Below are positions 24,301 to 36,814 of a stretch of DNA of 64,000 nucleotides, in pieces; position 1 is the first letter of the stretch, and each line of letters starts with the position of its first letter. Below the pieces are notes generated by a model. It had not been told where the DNA came from. It made no database searches and was given only the letters and a program-made list of their open reading frames with translations. Location: the NCBI RefSeq assembly GCF_000002995.4, contig NW_025062477.1:12630696-12694695 (forward strand), read 5' to 3'. The position numbers were made by a program, and so were the translations under genes. This stretch comes from Brugia malayi (Eukaryota > Nematoda > Chromadorea > Rhabditida > Onchocercidae).

Positions 24301-27300
24301 TCTTTAGCATCAAATTATTTAAGTGCTTCTGATAGGTAAGGTTTAGGATTGATTATGGAAATTACAATTTAATATTTCAGGAAGATATTTCAAGTAAATT
24401 TTATGAAATGTTTACAAATTAATTAAAATATCTTAAGTAAATTTTATGAAGCTGTTTAAATTGCAATTTAATTTCTATCTGAAGAAGATTCAAGTAAATT
24501 TTATGAAGCTGTTTATAAATTAATTACGCTTCTTTCAAAATTATTTCTTTCACATTGCAATAATAAATTATGTTGATAAATTTCATTCTTTTCTTTCTAG
24601 GAGCATCATTGGTCAAGACCAGTAGCTGAAGCAATTGGACTAAATTCAAATATTCAAAATGAAAATGAAACTGATTTACAACAAGAAGCTGTTGATTTAA
24701 TTGATCGTTTCATGCTTTGTTCTTTTGAAAAGGTAGTTTAATTCATGATGTTTTAGTTTATCACTGATTTTAGAAATAAAAATCAAAAAAAAAAGAATGA
24801 ATTTAAAAAGAAAAAAAAAAGAACGAGATTGCCTAACTGTTACCGATTGCTTAACTGAATCAAAAAGTATGGTAACTAAACTAATAATTTTATTCTTCTT
24901 CCATACTAATTCCTTATCAATTATTTCCAAAATAGCGACACTCATTATCATTATTATAACTCATCATTTATCACTGTTATCATTCAAATAATTCTTGTTT
25001 TTCAGATGAAATTATGTGCATATCGAAAAAATAATAAACCAAACAAGGAAATAAAATTGCAAAAGATATTGGCGAAAATAGAAACATTTATTATGATGCA
25101 TCCTTGGTAAATTGCTTGTAAATTCTCGTTCATTTAATCAGTGATAATTTTAATCTGAATTACTATTTATGATCATACTTATTTCATTCTTCAATTTTTT
25201 GTATGAATTTGATCGTTTGTCAATTATTTCCCAACAATAGTTCTTTGTTAAGAAAAATTTGAACTCTAAATTATGTCTTGACCAATTAAATTTGTCAAAA
25301 TTTATCATTTTTGAAAATTAATTTTGCAATTGATTTACAACCAAAAAAGTTAGTTAAGTTAGACTTGTAATTATTTTTATTGCTATATATATTTTTCTAT
25401 TATTGTTATATAGAACTTTATGCAAATTAAAGATTGAATCTGAAAATGAATTTTTCCACATTTCAGGGAATTTCTGGGGGCATTTTTACTTGAAGGATAT
25501 TTGATTTTAAACGAGAAACAAGTTAGATCAGTTGATCATAATATATTTGCAAGTATGAGTTTGATTTATTAGTTACAATTATAATTATTTGTTATTTTAC
25601 ATTAAGGTTGCTTCATATGAAATGGCATATTGATATAGAAGTGAGTTGTAATAAGGTTTTTTTTTTTTTTTTCTTTTTAGATTTTTAGATTTTGATAAAC
25701 AGTTATTTTTACCGCTGAAGAATTTTCAATTTATGCCTTTTGCAGTTTTGTTAAAAAAAAAAAAAAAGCCGAAATAATTCTTTTCTTTTTAATTGCAGAA
25801 AATGAAGCTATATGGATTGTTCCGGAAGATTTGCAACTGTTCTGGAAACCAATCTTTCATTTTCTGAATGAAGCCAAAATGTTACCTGAATTACTCTTCC
25901 AGGTAAATTTTATCTCTGATCAAAAAGATAACTTATATACAAAAAAACAAAAGGAAAAACATTTATAGTGAGTGATGAAATTATGCATAATTTGTTACTT
26001 ATCAATAGATAATTTCCAAATATTCGTTACCGGATATCAGTTATCAATAATGATATATCAAAATTAACATTTTATTAAAAATAATCTGTCCTAAAGGAAT
26101 TAAATCAATCATCATTTTAGCTTCTTGAAATTGCATCAAATGATGAAATACAACCAATACGAAAACGACAATTAATTGCGTGGAGTGATCGAATGTTAAC
26201 TGCTTATGTGGAATGTTAGCATTTTTTTGTTCAAAATTATTTATTAATAATTTTTATGATTTATAAATTAATGTTATCACTTGAATCATTTACTTAATTC
26301 TTTCTCTTTTCTATCTTTTCAATTAAATGATAGATTTTCGTTTTGAAATTTGTAAAATATTTTCATGTATTATTAGTCGTAGCAAATTTTTTTTTTTTTT
26401 TGTTTTTAAATGTAATTTCTTTTAGCAAATGTTTTAAGTGAATCTGAATGGGAAAGAATTTTGAAAGCGATAATGTTGGCACCAAAAGAATTACGAGAAG
26501 CATATTTTGATAAGTAAAAAAAAAATTTTTTTTTTCTTTTTTATAATTGTTTTTTTATAGGTTTTTTTTTTTTAAGATTATCTGCTAGAAAAAAAAAGTG
26601 TACTAAAGTTACTATTTTTTTTTTCTTTCGGAAAATATCATAGCAATTTCTTATTTCTAACTTATTAATTTTTTTTTTATTTTATTACTTAAAAATGTCT
26701 TCAATTTGTCCAATTTAAATTTCCAGAATTCTGAGCAAAATCAAAAAAATAACAGAAAAAGAACAGAATGCTTTGAAGCAACTCGTTGTAGTGTCTTCTA
26801 AAAAGACAACTATCACAGGAACAGCATCATTTCCGGATCCCACCAGTATTGATGCATCATCATTTCCGGTTTCCACCAATATTGGTGCATCATTTAAAAC
26901 TGTCGATGACTTGCGAAATTTAATGGCAAAAAAAAAAAGTTAGATGATTATAACTCTGTTATTTTCATTCTTTCTCATTTTCACTTACCATTTTTGCATA
27001 CCTAAATGTTTTCTCAATTATTAAAAGTTCTGATTGAGCGAAATGATTTAAAATTAAGCATTATTTGAAGAATTTTCCGTTGCAATTAATATATAGCCAT
27101 GAAATTTTGTAGGAGATAATTTATTTAACTTTGCATTTCAATGCTATCTTAATTATAAAAATTAGCTGTTGAATCATTATCTTAATCTTAATTATAAATA
27201 TATTTTACTTGTTTCTATTAATTTTTACAGTCATATTTAAAATTATCAGCATTTTGACCTCGTCATTAAATTTTTTACATATGCATGAGATTTCTTTTTT

Positions 27301-27434
27301 TTTTTTTCAAACTTTTAACAGTTGTGAAAATTTATCTTAATAAAATTTCAAATCTCAAAATGCAATTCTTTTTTATCTTTCTCGCCATAAAATTATAAAT
27401 ACTAAACTTAAATTATAAAAGTATGGTAGTAATT

Positions 27435-27465
<31 letters not shown>

Positions 27466-28156
27466 GATATAATGAATTATATGTTTAAAATTTTCATTTT
27501 TTTTTTAGTTTTTTTGACACAATGCACATAATTTATACTTTCTGCAATTAACAACAAGGTGAAATAAAAAAAAAGCATGCGATTTTTGTTATTTATAAAC
27601 TAGAATATACAAAAACAAATAATGAATAAAACAATAAATTTGAAGGTAATAATAGTAAAAGTTAGCTGATGAATCATTATGTAGTTTTGTCTATTTTTTT
27701 AATTTTTTTTAGCGAATATTATATTCTAATTATTTTGTTATTTTTTAATTATTCTTGAAAACTGATTGTTCTATAATTAACATTTCTTTTTCCTAGATCT
27801 ATAATATAATAAATGATGAGTAAGCTATTTATTTGGTAGCAGAAAAACTACTTTATTTCTAAAAAAAAAAAAAAAAAAAGAATTGATAAATATTGAATTG
27901 TAGAAACTTAAAAATTTAACTTCAATAATACATTTAATGCTCAGAATGTTAAGCATTTAGTCAATTGCAAAAATCATAATAATTTTTTAATATTACAGCT
28001 GAAAAGAAACCAGAAATAACAGATTCAAATAGTTCAGCCAATAATCGTTGGTCAACCTGTAATTCATTAGAATGGAAAGGTATTCCACTTGGGTTAACAC
28101 CTGAACAAAGTACAGAATCATTATACCTGGTTGTTGAACCTGAAGTAGTACATTAG
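21400..28156 (+). CDS. LAS1-like pre-rRNA processing endonuclease, 475 aa
   Basis: LAS1 proteins cut pre-rRNA in internal transcribed spacer 2 during large-subunit ribosome maturation, working with Grc3/NOL9 in the nucleus. Thirteen exons: 21,400-21,437; 21,683-21,775; 22,412-22,549; 23,971-24,043; 24,157-24,267; 24,601-24,732; 25,006-25,106; 25,467-25,552; 25,799-25,902; 26,121-26,214; 26,426-26,513; 26,727-26,938; 27,999-28,156. Phase is kept throughout. REWDIVTNVYRSDE followed by LIVSWKARSG matches the family N-terminus. DIRHGATHSHLP (about residues 123-134) carries the HEPN catalytic pattern R-x4-H at R125 and H130. The C-terminus holds WKGIPLGLTPEQ, like the conserved tail of LAS1L. Residues in exon 12 contain a small coding repeat (listed separately). 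The exon 3 acceptor is preceded by purines rather than pyrimidines, yet the join restores the family motif. The sequence looks intact. Confidence 0.9.
24381..24527. repeat. Tandem repeat in LAS1-like intron 5
   Basis: The phrase AAGTAAATTTTATGAA occurs three times, twice followed by GCTGTTTA and a stretch like AAATTAATTA. The unit is about 50 bp and diverged. It is intronic with no open frame. Confidence 0.75.
26824..26892 (+). repeat. Coding minisatellite in LAS1-like exon 12
   Basis: A unit of about 30-33 bp starting GCATCATTTCCGG is repeated in frame, encoding ASFPDPTSID, ASSFPVSTNIG and the start of a third unit ASF. The repeat lies in the low-complexity linker between the conserved core and the C-terminal tail. 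Confidence 0.8.
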
Positions 28157-28561
28157 GAAAATAGTTTGAAAATGTTACTGCATTGCCTAAGATTGACAAA
28201 TTTAATCTATGAAATGATACTATTCATATATGTCTCTATATTTGCTTGTTTGTTTATTTTTTTTTTTTTTTTTTTTTTTTTGTTTTTATTTTTGTTTTTA
28301 TTGTTATCAATGAGATAGTATTAAGAAATGTGAAATTAAAAGGAAAAAAAAAAAAAAAAAACGAAACAGTGTCTTTGGTTTACTTTTAATCTGTTAAATT
28401 TTTCAGCATAATATTATATTATCGTTTATTTTGTGATAAAAATTTATCGAATTATTGAGGAAAAGAAACATGATGACGGAATATGAAGTATGAAATGTTA
28501 AAATATCACAAAAGACTTATAAATATTGGAATTTCTAAATTAAAAACTGGAAACCCTGCAA
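28157..28561. other. Convergent 3' region between LAS1-like and BTB genes
   Basis: Contains T-runs (28,258-28,281) and AT-rich sequence, and presumably the 3' untranslated regions of both genes. No exon-like ORF was found here. Confidence 0.5.
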
Positions 28562-31500
28562 TTATAATTGAGCAGAATTCATATTATTGTCAGTCTTCAT
28601 TTGATTTATATCATCCTGAAATAATTTGTGAATATTATTTTTATATTTTTATTCTGAAATAATTTTATATATTGTTTTCGTATTTTCACTCTGAAATACT
28701 TTTAAATATTCTTTTTTGTATTTTCATTTTAGAAATAATTTTAAATTGTTAAAATATTTTCAGCTTTTTTTTTTTTTATTTTCATTTTTATTTTTTGACA
28801 ATAATTTCTTTTAACAATTATTGGTAGTGCACCTTCTGTTGAATATACTCACATAATTTTATCCTAATGTTTGTTTTTCACTGTATTTTAAATTAGAAAA
28901 AATGAAAAATAAAAAATAATGAAAAAAAAAAAAAAAAAACAATAGCTTTAAAAATTTTAACATTGACTTTAAGCAAAAAAAAAATTTTTTGAACGATAAA
29001 ATTTAAAAAATAAAAAGAAAAAAATGTTTGGAAAAAGCTGCAAAATTAAATATTTAATTGAAATGCTTCTTTTCTTTTTAAAATTTTTCTATTTTACTAT
29101 TACTTGCATGTGGAAAAGCAATAAAAAACAATAACAAAAAATAAAGTAAATAAATAAAAGAACAAACCGAAATATTTTTTGTAATTTGTTTAATCAATTT
29201 TGTGCGTAATTTTTGTTTTCGAAATCGTTGCACTTCTTCAATTACTTCAACAAGATTACTTCCACTGAGTTTTATCATTCGACGATCCAAACTTCTGAAA
29301 AAAATTTCCCATGAAAAATATGAAAAATTACTTCTGAAATCGATATAATAAAATTTTCGGATAATATACATTTGCAGTAATATCATTTCATTCCAATTTC
29401 ATTGCCAGTAAATTTCATAAATGAATATTTCTTCCGAAAAAAATAAAATGAAAAAGAAAAGTTAAAAAAAGAAACTCAAAAAAAAGGAAAGGAAGGAAGG
29501 AAAAACTGATTACTTATATTCATCAAGTGCTAATAAAGCATCCGGTCCGTTTAATTCATCCGGACGATCGGATAATTCAGAAAGTGTCATTGATTTCAAT
29601 ACTCGTAAATTGAAAACAATAGCCAAAAATAAAAGTTCGAGCAGCAATGATGTTATTAAATCTTTTTTCTGAAAGAAGTAAGAAATAATTAATATTAATT
29701 TAAAAAATTTATTAATTGGAAAAAATTTTTTTCAATCATTTATGCATCAAAAAAAAAAAAAATTATTAGTGATTATTTGAAACTCAATTTCTTTTTTTTT
29801 TTTTACTTAAATTCTTATCCTACTCTTACTTTCTTGTTTTTTTTCTTGTTCTATGCTAATATTTGTGGAAATTTTACTAATTTTAAAAGTTCAATGTAAT
29901 GGAAAGGTTATTTTTTTTTTTTTGAAAAATGAATGATATGTAAAGAATTTTATAATTTAAACTTACTGAATTTAATTCGCTACATAAATAACCTTCACAT
30001 ACTCGTTTCAATACGGGTAAATTATTTAATTCAGCATCAATTAAAAAGTCAGCAAAATTTTCCACAAAACCCATTTCGGGTAAAGCAACTCTTGTAAAAA
30101 ACATATTAGCAAGCATCTGAAATGGAAATTTTAAGAAAAAAGTAGCAATAATAATCACAATTAATAATTATAGCGATAACGATAATAAAGATCGTTATAA
30201 TAGTAATAATTAAAAACAGTAAGAGCGATGATAAGTAGCAATAATAACAACAATAATAACAGTAATAGTAATAATTAATAATAATAATAACGATTATAGC
30301 AATAATGAAATTTACTTGTTCTTAAAATTTTTATTGTATAAAAAATCATATTTCAAATATTTGACATATATTCTTATTAAGAGTATTTATTAAAAAAATA
30401 ATATTAATCAAATCATACCCATTAAAATTTATCACAAAAAATTCTTTTTTTTTTTTTCGTCTTCATTTCTTTTTATTTTTTATCATTTTAATTTATAAAA
30501 TAATTTTAATTCAAATTATTAAATGAAACCTCATGAAGAGCATCTTTATTTTGCTCATTGCATTCAAATGTATTTTCATCGTCCAAACCCTCTAATCCAT
30601 CTTCTTGTTCCATTTCAAAATTTTCCTCTTCCATTATTTTAGCTTTCTTTTGACAACCATCACAACATGCCATTAATAATTTTTTAAATAAAATTGTTTT
30701 GTAACTAAAAAAAAAAGTGATTTTTTTTTTTTTTTTTTGCATATTTATTAGAAAAGAAAAATAATTTTTTTTAATATAAAAAATATATCTATAGAATATA
30801 TATAGCAAGAATTCATGTTATATTTTATCAAATATATATGATAAGTAATTAAGCTTTAATTCAAAAGATTTTTGTTGTATTTAAAATAAAAAAAAATATA
30901 ATAATTGTGCTTACAATTAAAGAAAAAAGAAATTTAACTTAATAATCGAAAATTTTATTTATAATATTAAGAATAGAAAAGACAAAATTTTTCACACGAA
31001 TTTTTCTGATTTTAAATTTAAACTTAAATCTTTTAAATTTATCTTTTTTTCATCTTTTTTTCAGAACTTTAATAAAAGTGTAACAAATAAATCACATTAA
31101 AAATTTATTGGCATTTTTTTCTTTTGAAACTAAAATTAATCATATAGTAGAAAAGAGAAAATTTTAGTATTATTGAAACAATATTATCAACTAACCCAGC
31201 TTTTTGCAATCCTTCATAACTTTTAAAATCACTTTCTGAATGTGATTTGTTATAATATTCATTTTCTTCATTGATTATACGATTAAAAATTTCTTCAACA
31301 TCTTCCTGCTGCTTTAGTGATAATCTTCGACGAAGATTATCATCCATATTGGTCAATAATTTATTTCTGAAATAAATGACGGTAATTGTAATAACAGTAA
31401 TGATAATAATAATACATAAACAGATAAATGGTAGTAAAAAAATAGTAGCATCTTATCAATAATAAAGGTGATAATAATAATAAATGATAGTAATAACAAA

Positions 31501-34500
31501 AATGACAATAGCAATAGTAGCATAATAACAGTAGTAATAATAATAATAGCAACAATAATTTAAAGACAATAATGATAATGATAATAATAGTAGTAATAAC
31601 AACATAAATAATAATAGTGATAATAATAGTATATTAAAGTTCAATATTATTTAGCATAGCAAAGGAAGAAAAAGGAAGAAATTGAAATTGAAATAATTTA
31701 AATTCATAAACAATTAATGAATGTGCTACTCTTATAATGTATAGTTTCCTATAATTTTTTTTTTCTTTGTGATAAATAAAATTATTTTTTCTTTTTGTTA
31801 TGTATTATCATAATTTTGCCTTTCAAATTTATCAAATTTTAGATATGAATCAAAATATTATTAAAAAAATCAAAAATATATATATATGAGATAAAAATTG
31901 ATGAAATAAGACAAACTTTCGTGAACGTCTATTAAATACTTTTGAAGATGCTCGTGCTCGATAGTTAGCTGTTAGAAATGACGTAATTGGCGTTGGCGTA
32001 AGTGTATTAAGATAGGTACTTGGTTCAAATACTTGCACGGGAAAATTTAGCATAATTGATAAGCGCACTATTTGACCTACATTTTCCTAGAACAAAAGAT
32101 TTGTTCGAAATTTATTAAATTATTTAATAAAAAAGAGCAAATTTTTTTTTTTTTTTTTAAGGAATAATTTCAAATACTTTGTTGATTTGATTGCATAAAA
32201 TTCAATTTTTGACAAATTTTCTAACATTTTGTCTATTCGATGAATTAAAAATTATGTTATCACTTTTTTGCCTTATCACTTATCACTAGGAGATAAGCAA
32301 TTTAAAAAAATAAAGAATTGAATAATTAATTGTGAAATTCAAAAGTTAATAATTTCAAGCATATACTAGCAATTTCTTCCTCTAATTTATTAATTTATTC
32401 GAATTTTTAAAATGGTAATTAATAAAACGTAAAAAAAAAATTTGCTAACTTTTATATAATTCGAAAAATCAAAACGTTGAATCGTTGTAAGTTCAGTTTC
32501 TTTACCACGAATAGCGCTTAATCGTTTTGCTAAAATGTTAATATTTTCTTTTTTTTTTAGTTTTTAATAATGTTTTAAAACTCTTAAATTTTTGAAAATA
32601 ATTTTTGTCAGAATAAAATATTAAATTTTGCATGAAAATTTAATTTCAATATTGTGAATAATATTATTTATAACTAAAGATAAATTAATTATTTTTGCTT
32701 CTAAAATGTAGAATAAGAAAACAGCTAGGTGCTTACTGTACAATTATTTTCCTTTTCTGTATTATTATCATATCATTTATCAAATTAGATTTTATAAAAT
32801 TACAACGGAAAAAAGGGGAGACAGATTATTATGACAGTTACAATTTAGAAATTATCAAAATCATCAGTTAATCATAATTATAATAGCAAATGAATATTAT
32901 CAATAAAAAAATTGCAAATAAAGGAGCAATAATGATTGGTAAAATATGTCCAAGCAATTTATTCTTCTCTTTTTTTCGGCAAATTTTTTAAAAAATAAAA
33001 TTTTTGGATTAAGAATTTTTCAAAATTTGTTTTTTTCTTTAAATCAATTCGAAAATTTACATTTTTTTTCGTAAAAATCCTCAAAACGTTACCATTTATT
33101 CATCGTCATTTAATTATATAAATATAAATATCATTAAATCAAAAAATGATAAAACATTTTTTTCGTTTTTTTTTTTTTTTTTAATTTAATATATTTATTT
33201 ACAAGGAACAACATTCAGTGACAACATGACTATGCTTATTTAATTATTTAAATCTAATTTTCATTGAAGTTAGAAAATGAAAAAGTTAACATTAGCATTG
33301 TTTTCTTTTGCTTCTTAATTAATATAATTTATTCACGAAAAATTCAATAAATAATAATTAAGTTCAAGAAAAACATAGCCATTAGCTCATTTAGTTATTA
33401 AAATCTATTTATTATTTAAATTAAAAAAAAAAAAAAACAATAAAAGATTAGCTCTTTTTTTTAAATTAATATAATTGATTAATAAAAAAATCAATAACTA
33501 ATAATTACTTTCAGCGATTAATGAAAAAATCAATAACTAATAATTACTTTCAGCGATTAATGAAAAAATCAATAACTAATAATTACTTTCAGCGATTAAT
33601 GAAAAAATCAATAACTAATAATTACTTTCAGCGATTAATGAAAAGATCAATAACTAATAATTACTTTCAGCGATTAATGAAAAAATCAATAACTAATAAT
33701 TACTTTCAGCGATTAATGAAAAAATCAATAACTAATAATTACTTTCAGCGACAACATAGCCATTAGCGCCATCGCCATCATCGTTATCATCATTACCATC
33801 AATGCTACATTTCTTATTTTGTAAAAGTTTGGTGATAGTTTGTAGATTATCAATGATTGGTGCTGGTCCATCATTAAAATACAATGACAATGCAATATAA
33901 TTTGGTTCACATTCCACTTCATCTTGACTTCCTTTTGCTAATTCCATTTCAACCTTTAATTAATATCTAATTACACATAATTTAGCATATTAGCAGATAA
34001 ACATATTTGCTGTAATATTTTAATTATTAAAATTCTATTAATTTGATTGATATATGATACTTTAATTATGATTTTGATTAATACAAAAATAAAACATTTA
34101 TGATTTAATTGAAATTACAGTTACGATTATTCCATTTGATTAATTTCTCATTGTTATATTTGAGTAATATACATTATGATCATTATATTTGGTTAATTTG
34201 ATTAATGCATATGATAATTGAATTATATTAGAGAAGAATTTTTAAAAATTTTAAATGACAAAATTTAAATGCAGCATATGTAGTTTGTTATAAAAATTTG
34301 AACAATAGATAAAATTTATTGTATTAATTCAATTAAAATTATATTTATGATTATAATTATTGCATTTTTAGCTAAGCTATTACAATAAATGTTATTTATT
34401 ATTGCATATTTTAATTAAATTAATTTTCACTTCGACAATATTGTATTTGATTACTAGATTATGAACATTATATTTGATTAATACATATGGTATTTTAATT

Positions 34501-35188
34501 GTATTATAAAAAATTTTTAAATGATAAAATTTAAATGCATCATATATGTTTATTGTAAAATTTAAACAACAAATAATATTTGCTGTAGTGATTTAATTAA
34601 AATTATGATTATTATCCTATTTGATTAATTCCTATAATATTCAATTACATCATAATATATTATAAAATTTGACTATGACATACATGTTTTATTATCAAAT
34701 TTAAAATTTATGAAAATCATTTATAGTATTTATAAAAAATAATATTTCAAAAAATTTTTTATAATATGTAATTATATAAATTTTAATTAACTATATATTA
34801 TATGTGTGTTAATAAACAATTTAAATATAACATGTATGAAATTTTTTCTAACAATTTATTTTATTATCTTAATTACTCAAAATTTTAAATGACAAAAATG
34901 GCATTAATTAATCAAATGCCTTAATAAATAAGTTTAATCAATAAAAAATAAACAAACTTTATCATTGAGAAATGTTGTGCCACGCATTTGCAATGACCAC
35001 TGAAATGCCACCTGTCCATGAACAGTTGCAAATTTTGGTGACACATGCAAAATGACTGATTCATTATCATTAAGTTGGCGCATTAAAACTTTTGTAGCCC
35101 AAATATATTTGAAGCTAACATATTCAATGTCACAGACTGGAAATGGTTTTAAATTTTCTTCGTCGAATGATAAATGTTTTGTTGACAT
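28562..35188 (-). CDS. BTB/BACK-type protein with possible MATH-like N-terminus
   Basis: Probable protein-interaction adaptor. BTB proteins often bind Cullin-3, but this is not shown here. Exons in order of transcription: 35,188-34,958; 33,953-33,743; 32,529-32,450; 32,086-31,917; 31,366-31,196; 30,704-30,530; 30,116-29,967; 29,668-29,514; 29,294-29,168; 28,615-28,562. Phase is kept, giving about 507 aa. The N-terminal region (SFKYIWATKVLMRQL, YIALSLYFNDGPAP, up to RFDFSNYIKENVGQIVRLS) is weakly MATH-like. A charged linker follows, then an acidic insert with MACCDGCQKK. ELNNLPVLKRVCEGYLCSEL is typical of the end of a BTB fold entering BACK. The last two exons are uncertain. If the donor at 29,168 is not used, the frame continues to a stop at 29,078 with a hydrophobic tail (519 aa). 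The first ATG is 35,188-35,186, and an upstream exon cannot be excluded. I cannot name an orthologue. Confidence 0.75.
28605..28760. repeat. Degenerate repeat carrying CTGAAATAATTT phrases
   Basis: CTGAAATA followed by ATTTT and TATTTT runs recurs three times with a unit of about 50-60 bp. On the minus strand each copy reads ATTTCAG, so copies look like 3' splice acceptors for the minus-strand gene. Confidence 0.55.
30170..30300. repeat. AATAAC/ATAATA simple repeat in BTB-gene intron
   Basis: Imperfect AAT and AAC trinucleotide units in the intron upstream (gene sense) of the exon at 30,116. A longer relative lies at 31,380-31,635. Confidence 0.7.
31380..31635. repeat. AATAAT/GATAAT simple repeat in BTB-gene intron
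   Basis: Imperfect trinucleotide repeat of AAT with GAT and AGT variants. The minus-strand Leu/Tyr-rich open frames across it are translations of the repeat and are not genes. Confidence 0.8.
33476..33748. repeat. 39-bp tandem repeat, seven copies, carrying a splice donor
   Basis: Seven copies of a 39-bp unit with very few substitutions. The first copy differs by TAATAAAA for TAATGAAA, and one has AAAAGATC. The unit length is a multiple of three, so the plus strand is open as repeated MKKSITNNYFQRL; this is a by-product and not a gene. The array begins exactly at the end of the second coding exon of the minus-strand BTB gene, and each unit contains the exon-intron boundary GCTGAAA/GTAATT. 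On the plus strand each unit reads ATTACTTTCAG, an acceptor-like string. Decayed fragments of the neighbouring exon end (ACAACAT...CATTAGC) recur near 33,215 and 33,372. Confidence 0.92.
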
Positions 35189-36038
35189 CAACAAAATTAT
35201 GTGCCGTACACGTACGATTTAGTAAATAAAATCAATTCAAAATGTTTTTTTTATTTGCTTAGCAACGTTTAATTGATTAATTTTGATTTATTGATCGATT
35301 GATTCATTGACTGATTGGTTGATTGACTGACTGGTTGATTGATCAATTGATTGATCGGTTGATTGATTAATTGTTTGATCAAAAATGATAGGCTAAAATT
35401 TATCATTCTTTTTAATGTAAAAAATCAATGTTATATTGCAATAAATTTCATTTATTATTATTGTTATTATTATTATTATGCTTTATTACATTAATGGTAA
35501 AATACCAAACATTTTTTAGTTATATTAAATCTGTCGAAAGCATTAATGAAATGATTTAATGTTTTGAATGTGTATTTAAATATTGCATTACTTTACACTC
35601 TATCTATATACATATGGAAATGAATTCTAAATTCCATCAGATCAGAGAAGAATGAATTCTAAATTCTATCAGATCAACCGAGAATGATTTCTAAATTTTG
35701 TAAGATTAGAGTAGAATTCAGAGGAAATTTCTAGTACTTATGTTGATTCCCACAATTTACAAAATGAAGAAAGCCATTATATTAGAATTTTACGATTTCT
35801 ATTTCATTTACTATTTTTAATAATTACCATAAGATAAGACGAACGCGATCTGTGATAAATATGAAAGGAATATTTGTGAGCGAAAATACGGAAAGGATCA
35901 AAAATCAAAATATAAAAAATGTATTTTGTATTTCAGTATTCAATATTTAACTGAAAAAAAAGGATTTGAAAAGAATCAAATAGATAGACAGACGGGGAGA
36001 GAAAGAGAGAGAGAAAAAAAATATAAGGAAAATAACGA
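35189..36038. other. Divergent intergenic region between BTB gene and first duplicated block
   Basis: Holds the TTGA repeat, a triplicated phrase GAATTCTAAATTCTATCAGATC near 35,620-35,710 (unit about 35 bp, shown here only by its core), a GA-rich tract at 35,993-36,016, and an acceptor-like GTATTTCAG ending at 35,936. It presumably contains the BTB promoter and could serve both directions. Confidence 0.5.
35265..35385. repeat. TTGA/GATT tetranucleotide-rich repeat
   Basis: Interrupted runs of GATTGATT, GACTGATT and GATCGATT upstream of the BTB gene start. A similar patch lies at 39,848-39,932. Confidence 0.75.
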
Positions 36039-36710
36039 AAGCGCTAATTTATGATGGTGACAAAATCGCAAAATGAAATTAACATCGTAAAATAGTAATT
36101 GGCAGTGATTTAACTTTGATAATTTCACTTTTCATTTTTCTCATTTCTTCGTGTCATTCGCATCACTGAGATGACAACAGCAATTGAAACAACAACGGAA
36201 AAGTGATGACAGTAGGAAAGAAATTACAAATAATTAATATTACTTTTCATCATTACCATTGATAACAAGAATAGATGCTTATAGCGCAGTGAAATTTCAA
36301 AATGAAAATTTGCGACCTTTTGAAATGCCAGTTGACAAGACTAACAATTCTTTAAAAAATACCGGTAAATATATGTTATTCTACCTGTTTCTCTTTGTCT
36401 CCGTCTCTGTCTCTCTCTTTCATTCACTCTCCCACTGTTTGATAATTCTTTGCAAATTTTAATTTGTCTATGCAAATAAATACTGTAAAAAGATGAAATA
36501 TAAACTTGAAAATGCAATTGAAATGGAAAAAATTCGGAGAGAAATAAAAGTGTTTGTATTGTTGTTGGTATTGAAGAAGCGATTATTTTGATGAATTTAA
36601 ATTGAAGTTGAAAGAATTGCTCAATCGTTCGTTCATCAATTAAATTAAATTATTTCCATGTGGAAAATATAAACTTTTTAGCATTTAATCGATCAAACAA
36701 ATTTAACTTA
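36039..36710 (+). repeat. 672-bp segmental duplication, copy 1
   Basis: Matches 42,926-43,597 over the same length of 672 bp with only about three substitutions seen by eye, so the duplication is recent or the copies are kept alike. Weaker similarity continues upstream to about 35,880 and includes a shared TGTATTTCAG. The block contains an exon-like ORF, a donor CCG/GTAAATAT and a CT-rich tract just after it. I see no terminal inverted repeats or target-site duplication. Confidence 0.95.
36325..36364 (+). CDS. Candidate alternative first exon of the SLC26 gene (distal copy)
   Basis: The in-frame ATG begins MPVDKTNNSLKNT and the exon ends at CCG/GTAAAT in phase 1. The exon at 54,254 needs phase 1, and joining them gives [19 protein letters not shown] and then the transporter core. 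The open frame extends upstream of this ATG to an in-frame TAA at 36,235, adding AYSAVKFQNENLRPFE, so an upstream exon or a non-ATG start cannot be excluded. The implied intron of 17.9 kb is very long for this window. The copy at 43,212 is the closer alternative. Confidence 0.35.
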
Positions 36711-36814
36711 AATATTTTGATATTTGGAATTTATTAGTTATTTTGCAGTAAGTGGCATAATATGATTGATAATGTTGATATCAAAGATAAACATTAAATT
36801 TTCAACCTACCAGC

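Noticed and set aside
33521..33766. Plus-strand ORF of repeated MKKSITNNYFQRL
   Set aside because: The 39-bp tandem unit is a multiple of three, which keeps any frame open. It overlaps the BTB gene's intron and exon edge.
36259..36324. Similarity of KFQNENLRPFEMP (duplicated exon) to SFDEENLKPFPV (BTB protein N-terminus)
   Set aside because: The match is short, on opposite strands, and extends no further. The phase fit to SLC26 is the better explanation.
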